Origin: Macrostomum hystrix | Lineage: Eukaryota; Platyhelminthes; Macrostomidae | Direction: 5' to 3' | DNA: 64,000 nt | Assembly: GCA_950097015.1 (NCBI GenBank) | Contig: CATNEN010000035.1 | Location: 567,501-631,500 of the forward strand | In this document: piece by piece, positions 46,740-58,259 of the stretch | Layout: each line of letters opens with the position of its first letter | How positions within the stretch are numbered: position 1 is the first letter of the stretch | Notes under the pieces: generated by a model | Told to the model about the DNA's origin: nothing | The model's database searches: none | What the model saw: the letters and a program-made list of their open reading frames with translations, nothing else | Translations under genes and position numbers: made by a program

Positions 46740-47969
46740 TTAGCTTTCCAATGAATAAAAAGACTTGCTCAAATAATTGTGATACAGAGTGAAGTAGGCC
46801 TGATAAAAAATATACTTTGATTCTAAAAATGATAAAGCTACTTAAGTTTTCACAGAAAAGGAATAGCTTATGAGCATCATTTTTAAAGACAAAAAATAGT
46901 TATTAAATGTATTTGAATGTAGCAGTACTGTCTCATATTAGTCTTTATAAATAGCTATTTGCTAGATGCAACTAAATTAATGCAATAGTTAAGCTAAAAT
47001 GGCTTTAGGACTAGTAGCAGCCTGGTATATAGTATTTAGGTTGCTTGGAAACACAAAAATATTATTTTGTTAATTACAAGAGTTTCACTGCAGCTACAGA
47101 TATGGCTACAGTACAGATATAGAGCTTTTTGGACAAAAGTTATGATGTGGAAATGGTTATAGGAATTTCTGTTTCCCAAATATAGTTCTCAAATATAGTT
47201 TGCACTGAAGTGAGTAAAACAAACAGCAAAGAGAGAATAGAGACAACAAGAAAATATAGAAACATATATAGAAAATATGAAAATTCTAGACAAAGAGGAT
47301 ATGTGAAGACACTTCAGACTGTCTACAATGCGAACTTTTAATTCCTTGCTGTTTTGGGACTCAAGCCCTTAGAAATTTCAATGCTACGCGCAAATTTTGA
47401 AATGAGGTATTTCACTGTCTGTTGACTATTAATATAAAAATAAACTGCATTTCAATGGATTAATATCAAAGGCACTTATTTAGACTGCCCATGATAAAAA
47501 CTCTTAATTCCAATCTAAGGTATTGAATATTTTAAAGCCACATGAATATTGTAGGGTATCTCTGGAAAGGATTGAATTCTCATTGATTACTATGATCTCT
47601 ATGCTTATAGACTTCTAACCTTGATTTGCAACTTAAATCTTCTTTAATATGTATACAGATATAGATAGACTAGGCCCTATAGAAAAATTTTGGAGATATG
47701 GATATGAATACAGATAGGGGAAAACTGTGTTATGAATTAATAAATAAGCTTATGTCCAGTATACCTTGAGCTCCTACCACTTTCTTCTTATTGCTCATAA
47801 CAATGGTCAATACTCAATAGTCCTAAATATGCAGATAGGGCCTAAAGTGTCCCAAAACAATTGGGACTGTTGTTTTGATTTGCTATATTATTATTTGACT
47901 TGATTGGTGTTAATGTGCTACTAACACAAAACTATTTCCCTAGCCATATCAGATTGGCATTTGATAATT
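46740..47969. other. AT-rich DNA upstream of EHD, no supported gene
   Basis: May contain the EHD promoter or 5' UTR exon, but none could be placed. Nothing else recognised. Confidence 0.4.
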
Positions 47970-48409
47970 GGTAGTTGTTATTTGTCCGGTTAACCGGACA
48001 AATAGCCATTTGGTTATTCGTCTGGTTAACCAAGGTTGTAGGGGTTATAGCGCTACCACAAAAACCTCTATCATTTGTAAGATAAAATAATTAACAAGCT
48101 GCAAAAGGACAGTCATTCAGATTTGAAGTTTGTGTCTCAAATTATTTTCGCTTATCAGCTAATTAAAAAAATTAAAACCTTTTCCAGAAATTTGGTTGTT
48201 TCAGGGACTAACTTAGTTCAAGGGTATAGTTTGGTCTTTGTGAGGTCAAGACTCAAGATGGCTATTAGCAGGGCAATAGTGGTCTTTGGGAGGATCGTTG
48301 CTCCTGCTCATTGAAAGGGGAGAAATTAAGTCCTTGGGTGGTTAACCGGTTAACCGGACGAATAACCAAATGGCTATTTGTCCGGTTAACCGGACAAATA
48401 ACAACTACC
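47970..48409. mobile_element. 440-bp TIR element with palindromic ends and 9-bp target duplication
   Basis: Starts GGTAGTTGTTATTTGTCCGG and ends in its inverted complement. The terminal inverted repeat is about 62 bp with one mismatch. Identical 9-bp TTGATAATT copies flank it (47961-47969 and 48410-48418), again a Mutator-like length. Each inverted repeat contains the perfect palindrome TTGTCCGGTTAACCGGACAA, so each end can fold on itself. No transposase frame. Confidence 0.8.
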
Positions 48410-48469
48410 TTGATAATTAGCAGAAAAACTGTTAGGCCTACATCAAAAGATCAAATCATGGTAGGCCTA

Positions 48470-48890
48470 CCTAGACACTTTGTCATCTTACAACTTTGTC
48501 ATCCAGATTACAATCTGTCCAATATCTTAGAGGGTGGATGACGAAGAGACTTAGACTTGTGGACACTTCATCATCTATAAAACAAAAGTTTTCAAAGTTA
48601 GAACAGAACCACCCCTCCCCACCCTTCATCACATCCTGTTGGCACCTATCTTTCAACTCTTATAATGAAATCAGTTTTGACACCTCTTTTTGACAATTCA
48701 AGTGTGAGTGTGAAGTGTGTTCACACCTCTGCCCCACCACCCCACCCTCACTTTATTGATGACGAACTTGATTGCTTGTTATTAGTAGATGACGAACTGA
48801 CCAAACTTTAAAGCATGCCAATTGGCTGGATGATGAAGTGTCCTACTTTCCAAGTGGATGACGAAGTTGTAAAATGACAAAGTGTCTAGG
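48470..48890. mobile_element. Second small TIR element (about 420 bp)
   Basis: Starts CCTAGACACTTTGTCATCTT and ends in the inverted equivalent, AAAATGACAAAGTGTCTAGG. The inverted ends extend about 38 bp with two mismatches (to GTCATCCA). GATGACGAA words recur inside. No clear target duplication, so superfamily unknown. It lies 52 bases beyond the previous element's duplication. Confidence 0.6.
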
Positions 48891-49949
48891 ATCCCAAATC
48901 ACTTCGAAACTCTATAAACAACTTACACCCATCGAAAAAAAGAAGCCTGTATAGGGGCTGCCACACAGATTGTAAAAAATTGATGCTCGCCTTTATCCTC
49001 TATCTTTTTTAAAATGCTTATTTGAGTACATAAAATTAAACAAAGTCTAACTAAATCTAATAATCAATATAAAGGTAGTAGGCCTAATGTCAGCATCTGT
49101 TTTTTCGAATTTCCTTTACAAGAGAATGGTACACTTAATCAAGATTTTATCGGCAATCTCAGCTGTGTAGGCCCTAAGGGTAAATTTCATCCGGTAATTT
49201 TCAGCTCGTTTTGGTTCAGTTGAGTAGGACTCGTATTTAAATGAATCAAAATGGGTATATCGTTAAAATAGATAGGGGAGATAGGCTAGCATCGTTACTT
49301 ACAACTGTGCAGCGCAGGAGCGACTCAGACAGAGCTGTATTAAAATTTACCAAGTCGTTCCGTTCCTTAAACGGGTGGAAGGATTTTCTTAAAGAGTTTG
49401 TAGTTAATTAGTTGATGAGAAAGTTTTTTATCTGAATATCACTTCGGAAATACCTTCATGTATGATGCTAACAAAGAGGTTACCTACTTCGTATTTTGTC
49501 TAAGGACCACTAGAAGAAGAAGGACCTCTTCTTCTAGTGGGACCTCTTCTTCTAGTGGTCCAGTTGATTTTGACTAGATCGTGTCGAAGAAAAACAAAAA
49601 GTTAAATTTTATATTTTGTCTAGTTCCTCGTATATCACGAGCTTAAAGAAGTACCATTCTTAGAGTTGCTTAAAAAGTGCCAGACGATAACGTACGCATC
49701 CATAAATGGTGTCTGATTTTATAAATTTTAACCACATACAAATCTAACTGCATTTTTAATTTTTAAGCGTATGAATGAATTTTTCTTTAAACCCCGACTT
49801 TGTGAATATTGGGGTGTTTGCAGTGACATTCTTTATTTTATTCATGATGCTTATTGAAAAGCATTTGCGTCCCTTTTGTAAGTCATTTACACTCCAAAGA
49901 ATTTATAAATGGAAGTAAAAGTGAATCCTCGCTTTTAATTGTAATTAAT
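48891..49949. other. AT-rich DNA with a small inverted repeat
   Basis: No gene. A hairpin-forming segment at 49504-49561 is listed separately. Confidence 0.4.
49504..49561. repeat. Short inverted repeat
   Basis: GGACCACTAGAAGAAGA is followed by its complement TCTTCTTCTAGTGGTCC, with an extra direct copy of CCTCTTCTTCTAGTGG between the arms. It could fold as a hairpin in RNA. Confidence 0.7.
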
Positions 49950-50512
49950 TAATTGTAATTAATGGCTCAAGCTACAGCCTGCAGGCATCCACCTCGCCGA
50001 TCGACCTAATTTTGGGTTACCATGACTCTATAAAAGGAAGCGTATTTTTTAGTGACTTTTTATCGTTCTCCCCAATTCGCCTCACACTGTGAGAAGCACG
50101 TGCAAGCTAGTCCACTTTGTTTTGTCTCGCCCCGCCCGACCACGCTACGCTTGTTCAGTTAGGATAGCTTTCGGCGCTACGCGTCTTGAGAGTGCGCCGC
50201 TGACAAGAGTGGTCTAGATAGGCGCTTGTTGTCGAAGTCAGTACGTGCTCTCTTCGGAGACTCCGCCGTCAGGCAGAAGGAGTGCCAACCGATAGGATCT
50301 GTCGGGGCAGCGCTGAAAGCAGAGACAACCGGAGCCTCTCGGGAAGAGTAGGGCGTGGATTAGGCCAGTTTAAGTAAAATTGTTATATCCAATTTGTTAG
50401 ACCAAATTTTGCTTTTCGCTATAATTGCTTCCGTGCGAATATCCTCGTTCTGTCGGTGTAACTTTTAAATAAAGTTGAGCAAGTGTACCTGTGGTAGCGT
50501 GGCACACACAAT
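49950..50512 (+). other. LTR-like promoter unit (possible solo LTR)
   Basis: A GC-rich island in AT-rich DNA begins about TGTAATTAATGGCTC. It has a TATA-like CTATAAAAGG at about 50030, about 400 bases of unique GC-rich sequence, then an AATAAA at about 50469 and GGCACACACA near the end. This order (promoter, transcribed region, poly(A) signal, CA end) is LTR-like. No second copy or coding frame is nearby. A stand-alone promoter with a non-coding exon is the alternative. Confidence 0.3.
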
Positions 50513-51819
50513 TGGTGAAAATAACCAAGACAGGACACTAGATTCAGAGAGGATTTACGCTCGTATACCGGCCCCAACTCTGGTGCTTCGTCGCAGTGAA
50601 ACAACCTGGTAGTCAGGCTAAAGATTGGCAAGTCTCCTCGTTACGGGGCCTTACTTTGGGACACGGGGATCCTCTAAGTGTGGAAGAATTTCCAACTTAG
50701 TAAAATAGCGTACCTATGGTCTTGCATGGTGACTTAAAAGTTTAGAAGGCACAAAAAAGTTAGAAACTATGCTTCAAAATGCAGTTTCTAACTCAGAGGT
50801 AAACTCAAAAGGATTACACAAATGGCATAAGAACAACCGTCCTAGGTGTGCTATCTAAGTAGAGAATGTGTGCTGCCATAATGCTAACACACCTGGTGTA
50901 TTCGTCGGACTATGCTCTACTTATAGTAGGAGCATTTGAGCGATATTCTGCCAGCCTTCTTCCGAACCGAAGCGATTGCACCATGGCGTGCAATATATAT
51001 GACTCAATGCGCAGACAGAGCTGGAACAAGAGAGAGAAAGAGGGGGTGGCGAGCGGAAGCGAGTGTGCACGGGAAACCGCAGACCTACCTACTCCCAAGC
51101 CCTCCCACAGAACTAGGGCAGCCCTGACTTCACAGATTGCCTGGAGGCTGCTCAGCAGACTACAGCACATCACAAGTAAACGAGAGTCAAATCAATTCCT
51201 ATTCTTATCTTGAGTCGGTGAGTTACAAAACAGCTGTCTAAATCACTCCAATCAAATTATTCGAGTCTTCGTGTTCATACTGTGTTATTCTTTTTTCATT
51301 GGGAGTTTCGCCGGGCGGGGGACGACACACGGGTCTCATCGCTTATCTATTCCGCTTCGCTCGCTACCCCAGTCACTTAACGCTATTTATTTTCAGATTT
51401 CACCTGCTGCTATTGAACCGATTGATAGGACACCGACCCCGGTAAATAGTGAATAGTCGCTAGCTTTAAATTCCTCACGCTCCAGCTATATAGGACATTC
51501 ATTTTATTACACCGTATAAATTTTATGAATGTACAAGCACCCGAATACATTAATTGTAAGTAATTATAAGTTCCTTGCTTTGCAGTACAATGAAAATATG
51601 GTAGAATATTTATGATGAGGGGATCAGATCAGTTTAAAAAAATGTTTGTTATATTATATAACTTTTATCGACAAGCTTGGCTTGGACAGCAGAGGTATTA
51701 TTTACACAATATGTCATGAGAGAAAGAGAGAAAGTAATTGAGGGCGGTAAACTTTCATGTGTACTTATTGTATCTGACAACTGTAAAGTGGTTGTGCAAA
51801 AAAGCAAAATTGTTAAAAT
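50513..51819. other. No supported gene
   Basis: A plus-strand frame at 50866-51213 is open for 115 codons but has no convincing splice sites or family resemblance. The rest is AT-rich. Confidence 0.35.
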
Positions 51820-52481
51820 TCAGCCACACATTTTCGGCAGCAGCGCTTCCATTTTTTTCATGTCCTCGAGGCACTTGGGGCCCAGTTTGTAGATCCGCTT
51901 CTTTGATCCTTTGCCTTTATCAAGATAGTCGAAGTACTTCTTGTTTTTTTCACGACTTACTCTGGAATTTTTCATGTTTATTAGGAATAAGAAATATATT
52001 ATTTTTTAAAATACATGCATGATATAGATCCCAATTAGTACCTTAAAGCACGCGCAAACGTATCGTAATTCTTTCTTCTGTTGCCCTTTACTTGCTGCCA
52101 AACAAGGCCCATGGTTTTCGTATCTTTGGCTAGGAAATGTTCAGTTGTCTTGCTTTTCGGTTTTCCATCTTCGTCGCAAAATACCAGAACGTCGTGGAAA
52201 CGGAGCTGGATCTCGTTGCACTGCGTCGACAGCAAAATGAAGAGAACCACCTGATGCACCTGCAGCTTTCCGTTGGAACCATTCTCTTTAACTTCAGCTT
52301 CATATCGACCTAAATTGATTATTTATATGTTAGATTAAGGTGGTAAGAGTGTTTAGAAAACCTTTGCAGGTCTTTGCAAATGTATCGCTCTGATTGAACG
52401 CACCCAGGCATTGCTTCAAATACTCGACTTTGTGTGTCAAGTCTTTTGCTGTGTTCTCGAGACTTGAAGACTGCTGCTGCA

Positions 52482-52516
<35 letters not shown>

Positions 52517-52517
52517 A

Positions 52518-52611
<94 letters not shown>

Positions 52612-53250
52612 TTGCTGCTGTTGCTGCTGCTGTTGCTGCTGTTGCTGCTGCTGTTGCTGCTGCTCCCAGGGTTTTATGAATTCTTCCTCTCTTGTTTGGC
52701 ATGGCGATCCTGTCATAGATACTATCACATAGTCCTGTGACTCAGTGCTCAAATTAATATTATCAAAGTCTTCAATTCCTGCCAGTTCTTGAAGTTCTTG
52801 TGACAGACCATGGTTAATTGAATACTGCTGCTGCTGCTGCTGCTCGTCCTGCTGATAAAGTTATTCGATTTTCAAATAAAAAATTAACTCTTTCATACTT
52901 CGCTGCTCTATTGCTTTTGCTCTTGTGTTTAATTCTTACAAAAAATTCTTACGTCTACTTCGAAAAGGTCCAAAATCAACTCATCGAAGCTTTTCTCCTT
53001 AGGCTTAGCCTTCTTAGTCTCTGTGGTTTGCAGCGATGACACAGTCACCAGGTTCAAGTGCGCAAATGATGCCGCGTCTAAAACAATTGTTAGAGTTAGC
53101 TTAACAGATTAATTGGACGCTATACTTGTCTACGTTCTTTAGGCCGTTAATAATGGCCGATTCCATATCAGATAGAAAGCGAAGTCGTTGATGCCATACT
53201 CGTACATACCCGTAAGCGATAATCGCTTACTCACCTTGACTCGTTGACAT
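51820..53250 (-). CDS. Divergent SPI-like ETS transcription factor with polyglutamine, 346 aa
   Basis: Five exons join in phase (1041 bases): 53250-53235, 53077-52953, 52851-52362, 52309-52042, 51961-51820. It starts MSTSQDAASFAHLNL. An acidic region (KSFDELILDLFEVDQDEQ) precedes a long glutamine run (about residues 110-175). The C-terminal part (about 224-330) reads as a winged-helix ETS domain: LQVHQVVLFILLSTQ (helix 1), KDTKTMGLVWQQVKGNRRKN then YDTFARALR (recognition helix with both arginines), KKRIYKLGP (wing). KGNRRKN-YDTFARALR is closest to the PU.1/SPI class (KGNRKKM-TYQKMARALR). The usual YYY after RALR is replaced, so it is divergent. ETS proteins bind GGAA-core DNA; the acidic and Gln-rich parts suggest activation. 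The third intron is only 52 bases. Confidence 0.8.
52466..52664 (-). repeat. Coding CAG/CAA repeat (polyglutamine)
   Basis: CTG-rich run on the plus strand, mostly CAG on the coding strand, with CAA and a few CTG (Leu) interruptions. A second short CAG run (52826-52844) lies near the start of the same exon. Confidence 0.95.
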
Positions 53251-53960
53251 CTCGATTCGCTATTATATATTATATTGAAGTCTAACAAAGTGTTGTACCG
53301 TGTCGCGGGAAGTGCATAGTTGAAGAAGGCAGCACCTTGTTGGCTTTGAGGCACTATATATTTGCTTTGCTGGGTGTCTTTAAAACTGAAATGACGTCCA
53401 TCACAAGGTATTACCGCGCGACTGCCATGGCAAAATGGCGTAGAGCGGTCTTCTACCACGTAGAATACAATACAGCATTGGCTGTTAGACTCAGGGGTCA
53501 TGGCTATTCCATGGATTCCCGCTGAGAATATTTTCAACTCGGATTTTCCAAGGAGAGGGTACAACCTAGTATAAAAATAGCAATGACAAGTCCGAAATAG
53601 CTTGGGCAGCTAACTAAGAATTCACGAGTTGGTTGGGTTGGCATGGCGAAGTTGCGCGGTCGCTGTTTCTATTTTTAGATGATACGTGAGGGGCATATTT
53701 AGCGTAGAGTGTGCTGCCGCTCTGTGCCAGTTCATTTAAGGTCACTATGAAAAAACGCTATTAAATAATTTTCGCTTTCGGTTTAGCACATACGAATAGA
53801 TGAGCTAAGCAAACAGGTTTAAAATAAATATTATCTTTAAACTATAAAGACTGATAGCATTTTGAACTTTGAGAATTAATGTAACGATTTCTAGCTCTTG
53901 GATTAACCCATAGATCTCCTGGATTCATTTAAAATATCTCTTGGATCTGTACGTAGCTCT
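53251..53960. other. ETS gene upstream region
   Basis: Likely promoter and 5' UTR of the ETS gene. A 110-codon minus-strand frame here is in a different frame from the ETS start and does not splice onward, so it is not called. Confidence 0.4.
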
Positions 53961-54583
53961 GGAATTAGCGTGTTAATCTCTGGGATTACTGAATGCATCT
54001 CTGGGATTACTGAATGCATCTCTGGGATTACTGAATGCATCTCTGGGATTACTGAATGCATCTCTGGGATTACTGAATGCATCTCTGTGATTACTGAATG
54101 CATCTCTGGGAGTAATGAATGCATCTCTGGGATTACTGAATGCATCTCTGGGATTACTGAATGCATCTCTGGGATTACTGAATGCATCTCTGGGATTACT
54201 GAATGCATCTCTGGGATTACTGAATGCATCTCTGGGATTACTGAATGCATCTCTGGGATTACTGAATGCATCTCTGGGATTACTGAATGCATCTCTGGGA
54301 TTACTGAATGCATCTCTGGGATTACTGAATGCATCTCTGGTAGCAATGAATGCATCTCTGGTAGTAATGAATGCATCTCTGGGAGTAATGAATGCATCTC
54401 TGGGAGTAATGAATGCATCTCTGGGATTACTGAATGCATCTCTGTGATTACTGAATGCATCTCTGGGAGTAATGAATGCATCTCTGGGATTACTGAATGC
54501 ATCTCTGGTAGCAATGAATGCATCTCTGGTAGTAATGAATGCATCTCTGGGAGTAATGAATGCATCTCTGGGAGTAATGAATG
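53961..54583. repeat. 21-bp minisatellite (GAATGCATCTCTGGGATTAC + T), left part
   Basis: About 29 copies with variants GGGAGTAAT, GTGATTACT and GTAGCAAT arranged in repeated order. The array is interrupted by Gypsy element 2 and resumes at 58571. Confidence 0.97.
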
Positions 54584-54882
54584 TGTGAAATTATGAGATC
54601 TGAGACGAGTAAGTTAGGAGTAGAAAACAAGCACGCATTCATTAGCGTCCGCGCAGTCATATTTATTGTACTAGTACGACTCAATGGCTGACTCAGCATT
54701 GTTAGGAGATTAGGGGTGGGTGCTACAGCGCCTTGCATCAGTGAGAGAAAGTAAGCACAGTGGGGTGACATGGGTGCACGTGAACTATAGCCATGCAGAT
54801 AGCAAATAGCGAGTATTGAAATGACAATAACTAGCTGTTATAGAGTGGCGCGCAAATAGTACTTTTGCTAAGCTATCCGACA
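54584..54882 (-). repeat. 3' LTR of Gypsy element 2
   Basis: 299 bp. On the minus strand it is preceded by the polypurine tract TTAGGGGGGAGA (54883-54894). Confidence 0.95.
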
Positions 54883-54950
54883 TCTCCCCCCTAAGGTTCT
54901 AAGCATCCCCAAAGTTCGTTATGCAATCAGAGTCAGAGTCAAGTCAATCA

Positions 54951-57900
54951 TCAAAGCTGCAGACGTTCAGGCGGCTGCCTCCGACGCTGAGGGTAGCGCC
55001 TGGTCGGGCTGGCCAACCTGTCAGCGGCTTCGGCGACCGCGGCATCCGGCGGCGCGTCGTTGCTGCCGTCGCCTCCGCCTGGCTCGGTGGGCGGCAGCGG
55101 CGGCTCAGCGATTCTGACCGATGGCTCCAGGGTAGCATCCGGCAGCGAGCTCGTCAGCAGCTGGTCAGTGTGCCGCCGATAGAGAGCGCCACCGACCTCG
55201 ACGTCGCAGTTGCGGGACCTGGCGGACACGACGGTGCCCTCGGCCCAGCGGGTTCCGCCGCCAGTCCTTGCGTCGGAGCTGAAGTCGCGCAGTAGAATTC
55301 GGTCGCCGGCTTGGAACTCGCGCGCCTGCGGCTGTTGCTCCACCTGGCGTTCGTGGCGCTGCTGCATGTTGCTCACCAGCGATGGCATCAGCAGGTCGAG
55401 CCGACTGCGCAGTTTGCGGCCGATGAGCAGCTGGCTGGGAGCGTCGCCGGTGATTGAGTGCGGCGTGTTGCGGTATGACATCAGCATCTGCTGCAGTGCT
55501 GCCGTCGAGTGCCCGCTCTTGAGGAGGTGTCGCTTGAGCACCTGCACGAATCTCTCCGCCTGGCCGTTCGTAGCAGGGTGGAGCGGCGCGGAGAAGATGT
55601 GGCGGATTCCGTTGCGCCTGGTGAACTCCGTGAACTCCGCGGAGGCGAACTGCGCACCGTTGTCAGAGACCAGCACTCGGGGGATGCCTAGTCTGGCGAA
55701 GACCTCGCGGAGCCGGTCGATCGTGGCCGCAGATGTCGTGCTGTGCATTTGGAAAACTTCCGGCCACTTGCTGTAGGCGTCTACGATCACCAGGTAGGTG
55801 CGGCCGTTAACCGGACCGGCGAAGTCCAGATGTAGCCGCGCCCACGGCTCTGACGGAAACGGCCACGGTTGCACCGGCGCCTTGGGTGGGTCAGCCTGGT
55901 TGAGGGCGCAGATCCGGCAGGACTTGACGGCCGCCTCCAGCTGCTTGTCCAATCCTGGCCACCAGACATAGCTGCGGGCCAGAGCTCGCATGCGGTTGAT
56001 GCCTGGGTGCGCTTGGTGCAGCTCATCCACCACGCCTTGTCGCAGGGCCGTCGGCACGACGACGCGAGATCCCCACAGCACGCAGCCTTGCTCCACACTC
56101 AGCTCGTCTCGGCGCCTTACGAAGTCGACTAGCTCAGCGGCAGCCATTGGAGAGCCCGTCTGTAGGCATCGAAGCACCCGGCCTAGGAGGGCGTCCGAGC
56201 GAGTGTGCCGGGCCACCGCCTGAGCCGTGATGGCGGATCCAGTCTCCTCGTCCAGCAGCAGAGCGTTGACGGCTGGCTCCTCTTCGAACTGCCTGGCCAG
56301 CGGCAAGCGGGACAGCGAGTCGCAGTTGGCGTGCTTGCTGGTGGGCCTGAACTCCAGCGAGTAGTCATAGCTGGCTAGGCGAATCGCCCAGCGCTGCATG
56401 CGCGCCGCCGCGTGCTCCGGAATGCCCTTGTGCTCGCCGAGGAGACCCAGGAGCGGTCGTTGAAGGACCTTGATCAGGTTCTGGTGATGCTGCTGCAGCG
56501 TCTTGCCCGTCACCAGAATGTCATCGACAAAGACCTGCACAGACTCCAGATCGCCGAGCAGAGAATCCAGCGTGCGCTGAAACACGGCGCTGGCGCAGTT
56601 GATTCCGAACGGCATTCGGTTCAGTTGGTATAGACCGCGCTGCGTGTTGATGGTCAAGTAGGGCTTGCTGTCCTCGGACAATGGCAGATGCAGGAACGCG
56701 TTTGACATGTCTAGTTTCGACCACTTGCAGCCGCCGCCCAGCTTGGCGAACATATCCTCGATGCGGGGCAGCGGGTACAGCTCCGGCCTGGCCTCAGCGT
56801 TGTAGGTCAGCTTGTAGTCGCCGCAGATCCTGACAGCACCATTCTTCTTGACGACCGGCACGATTGGCGCCGCCCAGTCGGAATATTTAACAGGCGTGAT
56901 GATACCGTCAGCCTCCATCCGCCGAAGCTCCTGGTCCACACGGTCCCTGAGCGCGTAGGGAACTGGTCGTGCCTTGAAGAAGCGCGGCTTGGCTTCCGCC
57001 GGCATGTGCAGCTTCACTTCGCCATGCCGATATGTGCCCAGGCCGCCTTGAAATACGTCGGGAAACTGCGCCTGCACGTCGTCTGCCTCTCCAGCCACCG
57101 CGTTGACCTGCCCGAAGATCTTCGGCCAGTCGAGTCTCAGCTGCGTCAGCCAGTCCCGGCCCAGCAGCGCGACGTCACCTTGATCGACCACCAGCAGCGT
57201 TAGCCGCCGATCCTGGCCATTGTACTGAACGGCGACATCCGCCTGTCCGACGGGCCTGAAGCTCTCGCCGGTGTAGGTCCGTAGCACCGTAGAAGTCGGC
57301 GATAGTCTTAGACCTGGCAGGGCCTCTCGCTGAATGCCCTTCGGGATGACGGTCAGGGCGGACCCAGTGTCCACTTCGAAGCGACATGGCTTACCCTGCA
57401 CCAGCAGCTCGACGACTAACCCCTTGCTAGATCCGCACTGCCGAACGCTGAAGAGGGGCTCCTGCAGCTCGGCCGGTTCCGGATCCACCTTGTGCAGCTT
57501 GGATGATTTGCACACCTTGCGAATGTGGCCGATTTTTCCGCAGTTATGGCACTTTGCCTCGCGCAGCTTGCAATGCTGTCGACTGTGAGCACCGCCGCAG
57601 CTCGCGCACGCGCCCGAGGCCGCAGCAGGCCGCGTTGCGCCGGCAGGAGCTCCGGCTGGCTGGCGGGGGGCCTGCTTGTTGGTCTCCTTGAATGCTGGAG
57701 GTTTCTTGTGGAAACGCAGGTGGGCCACCGCTTCCGCTCGGTGCGCCATTTCCGACGAGGATCTCTCCGCCGCCTCTAGTGCGTCGAGTCTGGCGAGCAG
57801 CGTCTTGAAGTCAGGCTTTTCGATCTCCAGCAGCTTAGCGCGGTGCGTATCGCTGCGGAGACCGAATACCAACTGGTCGCGCAGTCTTTCGTCCAGAGTG

Positions 57901-58259
57901 GTTCCGAATTCGCAGCGCTCTGATGCCGCTTTCAGGCCAGCGATGAAGTCAGCGAGGCTCTCACCGGGCTTCTGCACGCGCTGTTGAAATCTAAATCTGG
58001 CAGAGAGCATTGACGTCTTGGGCGCATAATACGCCTTTAGGATATCAGCTAGCTCAGTGTAGGGCTTGGAAACCACTGACTCCGGCAGGCATAGATTCCG
58101 TAGAACCTTGTAGGCATCCTCTCCGATAGCGGTTACCAGCGTGGCGACCTTTGCCTCGTCTCGGACTTCTTTGCAGATGAAATACTGTTCGAGCCTCTCT
58201 AAGTAGATATCAATGTCAGAGTTAGCAGAGAGTTCTGGAATTCTTCCAGTTGTAGCCAT
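54951..58259 (-). CDS. Gag-Pol of Gypsy element 2 lacking most of RNase H
   Basis: One frame of 1102 aa from MATTGRIPELSANS (ATG at 58259, just inside the PBS region). Gag contains a zinc knuckle, CHNCGKIGHIRKVC. Protease has FEVDTGSALTVIPKG (about residue 295). RT has KYSDWAAPIVPVVKKNGAVR, SKLDMSNAFLHLPL, MPFGINCASAVFQR and catalytic VFVDDILVTG (about 575). At about residue 599 the frame jumps from HHQNLIKVLQR straight into PLLGLLGEHKGIPEHAAARM and RWAIRLASYDYSLEF, the very end of RNase H. The thumb/connection and the RNase H catalytic Asp residues are absent, while the reading frame is kept. Integrase is complete: H...H...C..C from about 746, LHLDFAGPV, VSDNGAQFAS, NGQAERFVQ. A deletion of roughly 200-250 codons is inferred by comparison with the family. 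Confidence 0.95.
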   Translation of the reverse strand: MATTGRIPELSANSDIDIYLERLEQYFICKEVRDEAKVATLVTAIGEDAYKVLRNLCLPESVVSKPYTELADILKAYYAPKTSMLSARFRFQQRVQKPGESLADFIAGLKAASERCEFGTTLDERLRDQLVFGLRSDTHRAKLLEIEKPDFKTLLARLDALEAAERSSSEMAHRAEAVAHLRFHKKPPAFKETNKQAPRQPAGAPAGATRPAAASGACASCGGAHSRQHCKLREAKCHNCGKIGHIRKVCKSSKLHKVDPEPAELQEPLFSVRQCGSSKGLVVELLVQGKPCRFEVDTGSALTVIPKGIQREALPGLRLSPTSTVLRTYTGESFRPVGQADVAVQYNGQDRRLTLLVVDQGDVALLGRDWLTQLRLDWPKIFGQVNAVAGEADDVQAQFPDVFQGGLGTYRHGEVKLHMPAEAKPRFFKARPVPYALRDRVDQELRRMEADGIITPVKYSDWAAPIVPVVKKNGAVRICGDYKLTYNAEARPELYPLPRIEDMFAKLGGGCKWSKLDMSNAFLHLPLSEDSKPYLTINTQRGLYQLNRMPFGINCASAVFQRTLDSLLGDLESVQVFVDDILVTGKTLQQHHQNLIKVLQRPLLGLLGEHKGIPEHAAARMQRWAIRLASYDYSLEFRPTSKHANCDSLSRLPLARQFEEEPAVNALLLDEETGSAITAQAVARHTRSDALLGRVLRCLQTGSPMAAAELVDFVRRRDELSVEQGCVLWGSRVVVPTALRQGVVDELHQAHPGINRMRALARSYVWWPGLDKQLEAAVKSCRICALNQADPPKAPVQPWPFPSEPWARLHLDFAGPVNGRTYLVIVDAYSKWPEVFQMHSTTSAATIDRLREVFARLGIPRVLVSDNGAQFASAEFTEFTRRNGIRHIFSAPLHPATNGQAERFVQVLKRHLLKSGHSTAALQQMLMSYRNTPHSITGDAPSQLLIGRKLRSRLDLLMPSLVSNMQQRHERQVEQQPQAREFQAGDRILLRDFSSDARTGGGTRWAEGTVVSARSRNCDVEVGGALYRRHTDQLLTSSLPDATLEPSVRIAEPPLPPTEPGGGDGSNDAPPDAAVAEAADRLASPTRRYPQRRRQPPERLQL

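Noticed and set aside
50866-51213. 115-codon plus-strand frame
   Set aside because: No convincing acceptor or donor, no family resemblance, and ordinary composition. Kept as unassigned.
53235-53564. 110-codon minus-strand frame upstream of the ETS gene
   Set aside because: It reads through the ETS exon 1 donor in another frame and splicing it onward gives an early stop. The short ATG exon in the other frame joins perfectly.
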